In this document: positions 5,038 through 10,761 of the stretch, piece after piece
How the letters are laid out: each line of letters starts with the position of its first letter
Numbering within the stretch: the stretch's first letter is position 1
Source: an uncultured Selenomonadales bacterium
GTDB taxonomy: Bacteria > Bacillota > Negativicutes > Selenomonadales > Selenomonadaceae
Assembly: GCA_946547205.1 (NCBI GenBank)
Contig: CAMNPA010000014.1
Span: 1-11,484 of the forward strand
Direction of reading: 5' to 3'
DNA length: 11,484 bases
The notes under the pieces: model-generated
Told to the model about the DNA's origin: nothing
Seen by the model: only the letters and a program-made list of their open reading frames with translations
The model's database searches: none
Made by a program: the position numbers and the translations under genes

Positions 5038-6213
5038 ATGATCAGCGTGACGAAGTTGCTTTTTGCTGACGATTACTTCGGCGATTCACTGCGTTACACG
5101 AAAAATGCTCATCGTATGCGCGACGGTGCGGCGGAAGGCATCGGCCCGGTCGTCGTGTGGAATTCAACGCGCACTTGCAATTTGAAATGCCGACATTGCT
5201 ACATGAATTCCGATTCGCAAAAATATCGCGACGAGCTCACGACTTCCGAGGCTAAACGTTTCATCGACGATCTTGCAGACTTCAAAGTTCCCGTGCTGTT
5301 ATTTTCCGGCGGAGAGCCTTTGATTCGCGAGGACTTCTTTGAACTTGCCGCTTATGCCGCCGAAAAAAATGTTCGCCCGACACTTTCCACGAACGGCACG
5401 TTGATAACTCGTGAAGTCGCTCAAGAGATTAAAAATATCGGCGTCGGATACGTCGGCATTTCGCTTGACGGTCTGCGCGAAGTCAACGACAAATTTCGCG
5501 GCGTCGAAGGTGCGTTCAATCGTGCAATGAGCGGCATTGAAAATTGCGTGGCTGTCGGTCAACGCGTCGGCTTGCGTTTCACAATCAATCATCACAACTT
5601 CGAGGAGCTTGATAAAATTTTTGACTTCATCGAGGCGGAGAAAATCAATCGCGTTTGTTTTTATCATCTGGTTTATTCCGGTCGCGGCAGTCAAATGCTC
5701 AATGAAGACGTCACGCCCGAAGAGTCGCGCCAAGCCATGGACACGATTATTCGACGCACGAAAGATTTTGCTCTGCGCGGACTTCGCAAGGAAATTTTGA
5801 CGGTCGATAATCACTGCGACGGCGTCTATATGTACTTGAAGGCTCTCGCTGACGGTGACGATGCCCTTGCCGCGCAGATTAAAAAATTTATCGGCATGAA
5901 CGGCGGAAATCGTTCGGGCATTGCGTTCGGAGAAGTCGATCCGCTCGGCTACGTTCATCCGGACCAATTCACGCAACATCACACTTTCGGCAACGTCCGC
6001 GACAGAAAATTCGGCGACATCTGGACGGACACGAGCAATAAAATTTTGGCGGGACTGAAAAATCGCAAGCCGCTCTTGAAAGGTCGTTGTGCACGCTGTA
6101 AATTTTTGGACAACTGCAACGGAAACTTTCGCACGCGCGCCGAGGCAGTCACCGGAGATTTTTGGGCAAGCGATCCGTCCTGCTATTTGACTGATGAAGA
6201 AATTGGACTGTAA
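5038..6213 (+). CDS. ahbC: NirJ1/AhbC-like radical SAM protein of alternative heme synthesis
   Basis: This 391-residue radical SAM enzyme carries the [4Fe-4S] motif CNLKCRHC (Cys47, Cys51, Cys54) and FSGGEPL (about 90-96) for SAM binding. The C-terminal part has further cysteines (351, 354, 360, 382) in GRCARCKFLDNCNGNF and DPSCYLTDEE, typical of an auxiliary cluster. MISVTKLL, VYSGRGSQM, TVDNHCDG and MNGGNRSG match what I recall of the NirJ1/AhbC group. AhbC removes acetate side chains from 12,18-didecarboxysiroheme on the way to Fe-coproporphyrin III. GGAGG lies 7 bases before the ATG. No other heme-pathway gene is in the window, so the substrate is inferred. It could also be a related SPASM-type enzyme with another target. 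Confidence 0.75.
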   Translation: MISVTKLLFADDYFGDSLRYTKNAHRMRDGAAEGIGPVVVWNSTRTCNLKCRHCYMNSDSQKYRDELTTSEAKRFIDDLADFKVPVLLFSGGEPLIREDFFELAAYAAEKNVRPTLSTNGTLITREVAQEIKNIGVGYVGISLDGLREVNDKFRGVEGAFNRAMSGIENCVAVGQRVGLRFTINHHNFEELDKIFDFIEAEKINRVCFYHLVYSGRGSQMLNEDVTPEESRQAMDTIIRRTKDFALRGLRKEILTVDNHCDGVYMYLKALADGDDALAAQIKKFIGMNGGNRSGIAFGEVDPLGYVHPDQFTQHHTFGNVRDRKFGDIWTDTSNKILAGLKNRKPLLKGRCARCKFLDNCNGNFRTRAEAVTGDFWASDPSCYLTDEEIGL

Positions 6214-6260
6214 AATTTTTTGCGCGGTTAATGATTATGGTCGTTAATGCCTTTGACGCG

Positions 6261-6285
6261 TCCACTGGATGCAACGTCACGTTGC
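6261..6285 (+). repeat. Short intergenic repeat, copy B
   Basis: The second copy of the repeat at 842-868, lying between the radical SAM gene and the restriction-enzyme fragment. The two copies share TGGATGC and CGTCACGTTGC separated by two differing bases, and TCCAC just before. After base 6285 the sequence diverges from copy A. Here the sequence also forms a palindrome (next entry). Confidence 0.5.
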
Positions 6286-6290
6286 TTTTT
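6271..6290 (+). terminator. Possible small intrinsic terminator after the radical SAM gene
   Basis: GCAACG (6271-6276) pairs with CGTTGC (6280-6285) around a 3-base TCA loop, followed by TTTTT (6286-6290). It lies 57 bases after the radical SAM stop codon and could end the FHA-radical SAM transcript. The T-run is short and the hairpin overlaps repeat copy B, so this is a weak call. Confidence 0.4.
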
Positions 6291-6307
6291 GGGCGTCTGA
6301 CCCTTCG

Positions 6308-6316
6308 TGTTATCTT
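6308..6316 (+). promoter_or_regulatory. Weak extended -10 promoter candidate
   Basis: TG-T-TATCTT (6308-6316) fits an extended -10 element (4 of 6 in the hexamer) 33 bases before the next start codon. No good -35 is seen at the right distance (TTGGGC at 6289 is the best). If real, it would transcribe the restriction-enzyme fragment. Confidence 0.25.
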
Positions 6317-6349
6317 ACCGACGCGGAAATTTTTTGAGGTGGTGCACTC

Positions 6350-7312
6350 ATGCCGAGAATTTACGACGACAAATATCCGAACGGCTTTATCGAAGTCGAG
6401 CACATCAATCCTTATCTGATGAACGCGCCCGATATTTTCGTTGAGCCGAGACCGACACCGTTCTTTAACGTGCCGCACATGATTAAAGGCAGTCAACCGA
6501 CCGACAACGGAAATTTTTTGTTGACGCCCGAAGAAAAAGACGAGCTCATCAGCAAAAATCCCTACGCGGAAAAATTTATTCGACCGTTTGTCGGCTCAAG
6601 GGAATTCATACGAAAAATCGCGCGATATTGTCTGTGGTTAGTCGATTGCACGCCCGATGAACTTCGCAAAATGCCGTTGGTCTATCAGCGTGTCAAGAAC
6701 GTTCGAGAATTCCGTTTGAAAAGCAAAAAAGCCGCCACTCGCAAGGACGCCGATAAGCCGACGTTGTTTACAGAGATTCGACAGCCGAAAACAAATTATA
6801 TTTTGGTGCCGAGTGTAAGTTCAGAACTTCGCAAATACATTCCGATTGGTTGGATGGACGCTGACACGATTGTAAGCAATTTGGCGTTCGCATTGCCCGA
6901 CGCAGATTTGTTTTTGTTCGGCATGTTGACAAGCTCTGTGCATATGGCGTGGGTGCGAATGGTTTGCGGGCGTTTAACCAGTCGAATTCGCTACTCGAAC
7001 ACGATTTGCTACAACTGCTTTCCGTTTCCGCTGTTCTATCGTGACGAGTGGAAGTCGCGCGTTGAAATTTCGGCTCAAAAAATTTTGGACGCACGAAAAA
7101 ATTATCCCAATGCGAGCTACGCAGACCTTTACGACGAAATTGCAATGCCGTCCGATTTGCGCAAAGCTCACGAGTTGAACGACGCGGCAGCAATGAGTTT
7201 GTACGGAAGACTTAAGCCTGACATGGACGAAGAGACTTTGCAAATTAAGCTGCTGCAGATGTATGCCGACCTGCGCGAACATTTTGGCGAAGGCGACGAA
7301 TACGACGATTAA
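6350..7312 (+). CDS. C-terminal (target-recognition) fragment of an MmeI-like type IIG restriction-methylation enzyme
   Basis: The 320-residue product aligns in memory with the last third of MmeI-like class I DNA methyltransferases of about 900 residues: VEHINPYLMNAPDIFVEPR, PFFNVPHMIKGSQP, NPYAEKFIRPFVGSREFI, RYCLWLVD, MPLVYQRVKNVREFRL, FTEIRQPKTNYILVPSVSSELRKYIPIG, then SVHMAWVRMVCGRL, YSNTICYNCFPFP and MPSDLRKAHELND. These form the target-recognition and C-terminal helical regions. The nuclease and the methyltransferase motifs (FxGxG-like, NPPY/NPPF) are absent. It is not simply cut by a nearby frameshift: an in-frame TGA lies at 6335-6337, and no homologous coding sequence is apparent in 6214-6349. 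GAGGTGG (6336-6342) is a plausible SD for ATG 6350, so it may be expressed. It is either a relic, or a free-standing recognition module or donor for a full enzyme elsewhere. Confidence 0.75.
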   Translation: MPRIYDDKYPNGFIEVEHINPYLMNAPDIFVEPRPTPFFNVPHMIKGSQPTDNGNFLLTPEEKDELISKNPYAEKFIRPFVGSREFIRKIARYCLWLVDCTPDELRKMPLVYQRVKNVREFRLKSKKAATRKDADKPTLFTEIRQPKTNYILVPSVSSELRKYIPIGWMDADTIVSNLAFALPDADLFLFGMLTSSVHMAWVRMVCGRLTSRIRYSNTICYNCFPFPLFYRDEWKSRVEISAQKILDARKNYPNASYADLYDEIAMPSDLRKAHELNDAAAMSLYGRLKPDMDEETLQIKLLQMYADLREHFGEGDEYDD

Positions 7313-7316
7313 GCAA

Positions 7317-7365
7317 CAAAAAAACCTCGCGGTGCCGTCAATTCACGGTCGCGAGATTTTTTTTT
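7317..7365. terminator. Bidirectional intrinsic terminator between converging genes
   Basis: CTCGCG (7326-7331) pairs with CGCGAG (7350-7355), with an inner CCGT/ACGG stem (7335-7338 / 7345-7348). It is followed by nine T (7357-7365) on the + strand and preceded by a run of A (from 7318) that gives a U-run on the - strand. It lies between the ends of the + strand restriction-enzyme fragment and the - strand diguanylate cyclase and can serve both. Confidence 0.85.
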
Positions 7366-7373
7366 GCAGTCGT

Positions 7374-8684
7374 TCACGCGTCGACAACTGACCATTCGTG
7401 CGTGAAGTAAAACTCTTTGCTCTCCGGCATTTCGCTCCAATTCTCAACGATTCGACTTACAGCGCGAGTAACGTCGGTGTGTCCGTCGGTGTTCGTCAAC
7501 AGCACGAGGAATTGATTTGAGCCGTTCTGCGAGACAATATCGCCGCGCCGCAGTGTTTTGTGCAGACACTCAACAAATTGTTCGCCCGCATGTTTCAGCG
7601 AGCTTTTGCTGTCCTTGGAACGTTTGAGCGCGAACAGGACAATGCAAATCGTCTTGCCGTAACCTGCGCGGGTGCGTTTGAGGAAACGATAAATAATTCG
7701 GAAACTCTCGAAGGGAATGACGTAAGCACCGGGCTCCTTGTTGCGTTCACCAAGAATCATTTCGACTTGCGCGAGCGTGACGACGGTTTCAACTTTGTCT
7801 TCAAGCGCATCTTCGCTGAAAATGTTGTAGCCGTGTTTGCCGTTCTGCTTGACAATGTAAAGAGCCTTGTCCGCCTTCTTGTACAGCTCAACAAAATCAG
7901 TGCCGGCTTGCGGAACGAGTACGCAGCCGATTGACGCGCCGAGCGGAATGTTCATGTCTTCGCCCATGAGCTTTTTCGCGACTTCGGTAATTTTCTCGTT
8001 GATGAATTGAGTTTTCGCGGCAATGGCAGCGGGTTCGTGGACGCCGTGACAAAATGCAACGAATTCATCGCCGCCCATACGTCCGATTAAATCTGTTGAA
8101 CGCATCGCCGCCCGCAAGATGTCAGCGAAGGCAATTAAAATTTTGTCGCCCATCGCGTGCCCGTGAATGTCGTTGACGAGTTTAAAGCTGTCAAGGTCAA
8201 TCATCATCAGCGAGCCGTGAGATTTTTTGCAAGTTTTCTTGAGCTCTTCTTCCGACGCGCCCTTGTTGAAAAGTCCCGTGAGTTTGTCCGTCGACGAAGT
8301 TTTTTTCAAGTCTTGAATTTCGTCAACCATTTTGAGAATGTTCGCGACGCGTCTAAGCAGAACTTCGGGCTTGAAAGGTTTGCGAATAAAATCCATTGCG
8401 CCGTTATCAAAGCCTTTGCTCTCGACTTCATCGCTTTTGTCAGCCGTCATGAACATGAACGGAATTTTTTTGTGGAATTCGTTTTGCAGCGCGATTTGCA
8501 AGTCGTAGCCTGTCATGCCCGGCATTCGGAAATCGGAAAGAATCATATCGGGCTTTTCGTTGCGATAAGCTTCCATTGCCTCCTGCGCAGATTGTGCACA
8601 GACAGTTTCATATTCGCCCGCCAGCATGTTCTCCGTCATCATCAGCGAGACAATCATATCGTCAACAATCAAAATCTTTTTCAT
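7374..8684 (-). CDS. Response-regulator diguanylate cyclase (REC-GGDEF) with degenerate second GGDEF-like domain
   Basis: Predicted to make cyclic di-GMP when phosphorylated. Start ATG at 8684 lies 8 bases after GGTGAGG; an in-frame TTG six bases upstream would be too close to the SD. The receiver domain (1-118) has Asp8, Asp9, phospho-acceptor Asp51 (ILSDFRMPG), Thr80 and Lys102. The GGDEF domain (about 128-290) has DKLTGLFNK, MIDLDSFKLVND and intact GGDEF (204-208), plus RSTD (195-198), the RxxD inhibitory site at the correct distance. Residues about 310-425 follow the same outline (GAYVIPFESFRIIYRF, then LRRGDIVSQNGSNQFLVLL), but NGSNQF stands where GGDEF should be, so that domain should be inactive. 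No partner histidine kinase gene is nearby. Without membrane segments, it is cytoplasmic. Confidence 0.9.
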   Translation of the reverse strand: MKKILIVDDMIVSLMMTENMLAGEYETVCAQSAQEAMEAYRNEKPDMILSDFRMPGMTGYDLQIALQNEFHKKIPFMFMTADKSDEVESKGFDNGAMDFIRKPFKPEVLLRRVANILKMVDEIQDLKKTSSTDKLTGLFNKGASEEELKKTCKKSHGSLMMIDLDSFKLVNDIHGHAMGDKILIAFADILRAAMRSTDLIGRMGGDEFVAFCHGVHEPAAIAAKTQFINEKITEVAKKLMGEDMNIPLGASIGCVLVPQAGTDFVELYKKADKALYIVKQNGKHGYNIFSEDALEDKVETVVTLAQVEMILGERNKEPGAYVIPFESFRIIYRFLKRTRAGYGKTICIVLFALKRSKDSKSSLKHAGEQFVECLHKTLRRGDIVSQNGSNQFLVLLTNTDGHTDVTRAVSRIVENWSEMPESKEFYFTHEWSVVDA

Positions 8685-8716
8685 CGCCAAAACCTCACCG
8701 TCTGAAATTTTAATTC

Positions 8717-8722
8717 ATTATA
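8717..8722 (-). promoter_or_regulatory. Predicted -10 box for the diguanylate cyclase gene
   Basis: The - strand reads TATAAT (8722 to 8717), a perfect -10, 32 bases before the ATG. No good -35 lies 16-18 bases upstream. Two A5T4/5 tracts at 8747-8756 and 8765-8773 lie just upstream and might act like an UP element. Confidence 0.45.
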
Positions 8723-8746
8723 TCGATTTATCGCGGCGAAGGGAAG

Positions 8747-8776
8747 AAAAATTTTTCGCGGCATAAAAATTTTCGC
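8747..8776. repeat. Pair of AAAAATTTT(T)CGC sites, 18 bp apart
   Basis: AAAAATTTTTCGC (8747-8759) and AAAAATTTTCGC (8765-8776) form an imperfect direct repeat about two helical turns apart, between the glpF terminator and the diguanylate cyclase promoter. They could be a bent-DNA or UP-like element or an operator. AAATTTT runs are common in this DNA, so chance is possible. Confidence 0.35.
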
Positions 8777-8795
8777 AAGCACCGTCGCTGCAATC

Positions 8796-8825
8796 AAAAA
8801 GCCGAGAGCCGTTAAAGCTCCCGAC
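8796..8825 (-). terminator. Intrinsic terminator after glpF
   Basis: On the - strand GTCGGGAGC (8825-8817) pairs with GCTCTCGGC (8809-8801) around TTTAACG, a 9-bp stem with two wobble pairs, followed directly by TTTTT (8800-8796). It lies 25 bases beyond the glpF stop codon. Confidence 0.75.
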
Positions 8826-8849
8826 TTGTTTTGTTGCGGTGAAAAAATT

Positions 8850-9575
8850 TTACAAGACGCCGCACGCCGAAGCAATGATATAAGCCAATGCACCGCCGCA
8901 GAGTGGTCCAACAATCGGCACCCAGGCATATCCCCAATCGGATTCGCCTTTGCCGGCAATCGGAAGAATCGCATGAGCAATGCGCGGACCAAGGTCACGA
9001 GCAGGATTCATCGCGTAACCGGTCGGACCGCCGAGAGATAAACCTAATGCCCAAATCAGCACGCCGACGATATACGGACCATAGCCGGGCACGAGTGCGC
9101 CAATCGGTTTGCTGAAAATCATCCAGATAATGAACATCAAGAAGAACGTCGCGATAGTTTCGCACAGGAAGTTTGCCATTGGGCTGCGAATTGCAGGTCC
9201 CGTTGCGAAGACGCCGAGTTTCGTTGCAGGATCGGGCGTTTCTTCCCAATGCGGCAGATAAGCGAGCCAAACGATTGTTGCACCGACGATCGCGCCGACG
9301 AGTTGCGCAGCTGATGTCGCCAAAAATTGCGGCACGGTGTAAATGCCCGCCATGGTCTTTGCGAGCGTGACAGCAGGATTCAAATCGCCTTGCGGTGCTC
9401 CGAGTGTTGTCGACGTGAAGACGCCGAGCGTGACTGCGAATCCCCAGCCGACAGCTATACAAATCCAGCCGCCGCCTTGACCTTTTGATTTCGTCAGCGA
9501 CATATTCGCGCAGACGCCGGCACCGAAGACGATAAGTACCATGGTGCCCATGAATTCGCCGAACAGGTTATCCAT
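8850..9575 (-). CDS. glpF: Glycerol uptake facilitator (aquaglyceroporin)
   Basis: An inner-membrane channel of the MIP family that lets glycerol diffuse into the cell. The 241-residue product has both half-helix motifs: GDLNPAVTL (NPA at 66-68) and AMNPARDLGPR (NPA at 190-192). Asp194 after NPAR is typical of glycerol facilitators rather than pure water channels. Six hydrophobic segments and two re-entrant half-helices fit the normal topology. Start ATG at 9575 follows AAGAAGG at 8 bases. Glycerol kinase, its natural partner, is on the same strand upstream but separated by about 1.2 kb of pseudogene and insertion-element remnant, so glpF probably uses its own promoter in 9576-9652. The gene ends before a clear terminator. 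Confidence 0.93.
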   Translation of the reverse strand: MDNLFGEFMGTMVLIVFGAGVCANMSLTKSKGQGGGWICIAVGWGFAVTLGVFTSTTLGAPQGDLNPAVTLAKTMAGIYTVPQFLATSAAQLVGAIVGATIVWLAYLPHWEETPDPATKLGVFATGPAIRSPMANFLCETIATFFLMFIIWMIFSKPIGALVPGYGPYIVGVLIWALGLSLGGPTGYAMNPARDLGPRIAHAILPIAGKGESDWGYAWVPIVGPLCGGALAYIIASACGVL

Positions 9576-9626
9576 GATAAAACCTTCTTTCTATGTATGA
9601 ATAAATGCAATTCGGAGAGCGAGATG

Positions 9627-9654
9627 CGAAAATTTCCCGCCCGCCGAAAATTTC
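9627..9654. repeat. Direct repeat CGAAAATTTC, two copies 18 bp apart
   Basis: CGAAAATTTC occurs at 9627-9636 and 9645-9654, upstream of glpF and reaching the last codon of the M15 pseudogene. Spacing and composition resemble the pair at 8747-8776. It could be an operator for glpF; evidence is slight. Confidence 0.3.
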
Positions 9655-10381
9655 AAGTCAAATTGGGATATAATTTTTTGACGAGCAGGTCGGGAATTTC
9701 AAAGTGTTGATAATCCTTGCGAGTGCTCCAATTACCGCCCCACTCAAAACCATGCTCAATGAACAAGCGATAGCACAAGTCGTTCTCATCGATTTTGTAA
9801 GGAAAATTTTTTGTGCGGTCAAGGTAAGCTCCGGCGGTTGCAGGCTCCAAAATTCTTTTGCCGTCAACAACTTTTGTATAGGGATTGTAAAGCGTGTTCA
9901 CGTACATTGCCAAGCCGAGACCGTGTTTTGAAACTTTTGTCGTGTGCGAAATGAATCTGAAGTTGAAACACGACGAATTATTATCGCGCATGGAAAGTTC
10001 GTCGTCGGCGTCATATTCGTCCACCAGTCGAATTTTTTCAATCGGATAGTTCGCCGCGTAGAGCTTTTGAAAAATATCCAGCAAATCGCAGGCAATGTAG
10101 ACGTTGCAAATAATTTCGCCTTCCAAAGTTTCGCCGCGCAGATTTTTATGGAGAACGTGCAGATAACGCAAATCCTCACGCGGCAAAGTGCAATTATCCT
10201 TAAAAGATTTTCCTTTGATTCGCGCAAAAATTTCGTCGTTAATCTACGTAATGAAAAAGCCTTGCTCCAAAACTTTACTCTCGTCTTGAGCAACAACGGG
10301 CGCAGCTTCGACAATCGGAACGTCGATACCGCCGACGCAAAGAGCCGCCGTCAACAGTGCCGTTAAAATTTTCTTGTTCAA
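9653..10381 (-). pseudogene. Exported M15-family peptidoglycan peptidase, interrupted by an amber codon and lacking a zinc ligand
   Basis: Family M15 (VanY/D-Ala-D-Ala carboxypeptidase-like) enzymes cut peptide cross-bridges of peptidoglycan using zinc. The complete frame runs from TTG at 10381, 8 bases after AAGGAGG (10396-10390), for 242 codons. Residues 1 to about 27 (NKKILTALLTAALCVGG after the start) form a signal peptide. Codon 46 is TAG (10246-10244), and the same frame continues with family sequence (INDEIFARIKGKSFKDNCTLPREDLRYLHVLH). Other M15 marks are LVDEYDADDE, NNSSCFNFR, SKHGLGLA (His153), FEWGGNW and DYQHFE (Asp223, His226). The zinc ligand of the usual AxDxN motif is Tyr160 (TAC, 9904-9902; Asp GAC is one base away). 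Two independent lesions indicate a decaying gene. A 177-codon downstream frame from TTG 10186 would lack export and SD signals. Confidence 0.82.
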
Positions 10382-10402
10382 TGGTAAATCCTCCTTGAAC
10401 TA

Positions 10403-10424
10403 CTCCCGCCTGTAGAGGCGGAAG
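10403..10424 (+). repeat. Left-side hairpin of the IS200/IS605-like remnant
   Basis: CCGCCT (10406-10411) pairs with AGGCGG (10416-10421) around GTAG; CT/AG pairs extend it after one C-A mismatch. It resembles the right hairpin in the same orientation, including the ATTCT sequence that follows (10425-10429), so the two may be ends of one element or right ends of two. Confidence 0.45.
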
Positions 10425-10680
10425 ATTCTTGAGAAGTTTGATAGCCTAAGCTATCCTTATTCTCAAAGGTCTGTCCAAAAGACCCACACACGGTCGCCCG
10501 AAGGTCTCCGCTTGCTTTTACTTCTTCGCACTACTTTTCAGAGACAAAGCGAGGGTTAGTGCTCCCTCAAAAACGATTCTGTTTCAAATCGTTGGTCGTA
10601 AGTACACTTTTTTAACGTGGTAGTCATCCACATTCGGAAATATATCTTTTGAAAAATCGAAAGTCAAGTGGCGATTCATC

Positions 10681-10701
10681 CCCCGCCTAAAGCGGCGAGG
10701 G
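10681..10701 (+). repeat. Right-end hairpin of the IS200/IS605-like remnant
   Basis: CCCCGCC (10681-10687) pairs with GGCG-A-GGG (10694-10701), a 7-bp imperfect palindrome with one bulged A and the loop TAAAGC. In IS200/IS605 elements such end hairpins are the TnpA recognition structures. Confidence 0.5.
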
Positions 10702-10761
10702 TATTCTCGCCAAATTTTGGATAAAAACTTTGTGCCGCGCCAAAAAATTTTAAACCTGAAA

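Larger units (their letters stand above)
10400..10712. mobile_element. Remnant or non-autonomous IS200/IS605 (TnpB-type) element, structured and non-coding
   Basis: A roughly 310-base stretch with no convincing gene but many hairpins. The right end, ATTCATC followed by CCCCGCC...GGCG-A-GGG (10681-10701) around TAAAGC and then ATTCTCG, looks like right ends of IS200/IS605 elements (from memory). A related hairpin CCGCCT/AGGCGG (10406-10421) followed by ATTCTTG marks the left side. Between them are GAGAA/TTCTC (10431-10435, 10460-10464) enclosing GATAGC/GCTATC (10440-10455), GGTCT/AGACC (10468-10484), GTCTC/GAGAC (10504-10545), GAGGG/CCCTC (10551-10568), and AACGATT/AATCGTT (10572-10593). Neither tnpA nor tnpB is present. 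It may be a transposon-derived element carrying an omega-like RNA, or two fused ends. Edges are approximate. Confidence 0.5.

Noticed and set aside
6231..6419. 62-codon + strand frame before the restriction-enzyme fragment
   Set aside because: It overlaps the better-supported gene in another frame, passes through the repeat and hairpin, and resembles nothing known to me.
8685..8690. TTG at 8690 as the diguanylate cyclase start
   Set aside because: It is only about 2 bases from the GGTGAGG site, whereas ATG at 8684 has 8-base spacing and gives the usual MKKILIVDD start.
8157..8705. 182-codon + strand frame opposite the diguanylate cyclase
   Set aside because: It is antisense to a clear REC-GGDEF gene and is rich in Phe/Arg/Val, as expected for a shadow frame.
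9653..10186. Intact 177-residue M15 protein starting at TTG 10186
   Set aside because: No SD precedes it, it begins inside the domain, and the family frame with SD and signal peptide continues upstream past a TAG codon.
10440..10600. CRISPR array or tRNA-like structure among the hairpins
   Set aside because: There are no regularly spaced identical repeats, and no cloverleaf with a TTC-loop and acceptor stem could be drawn.
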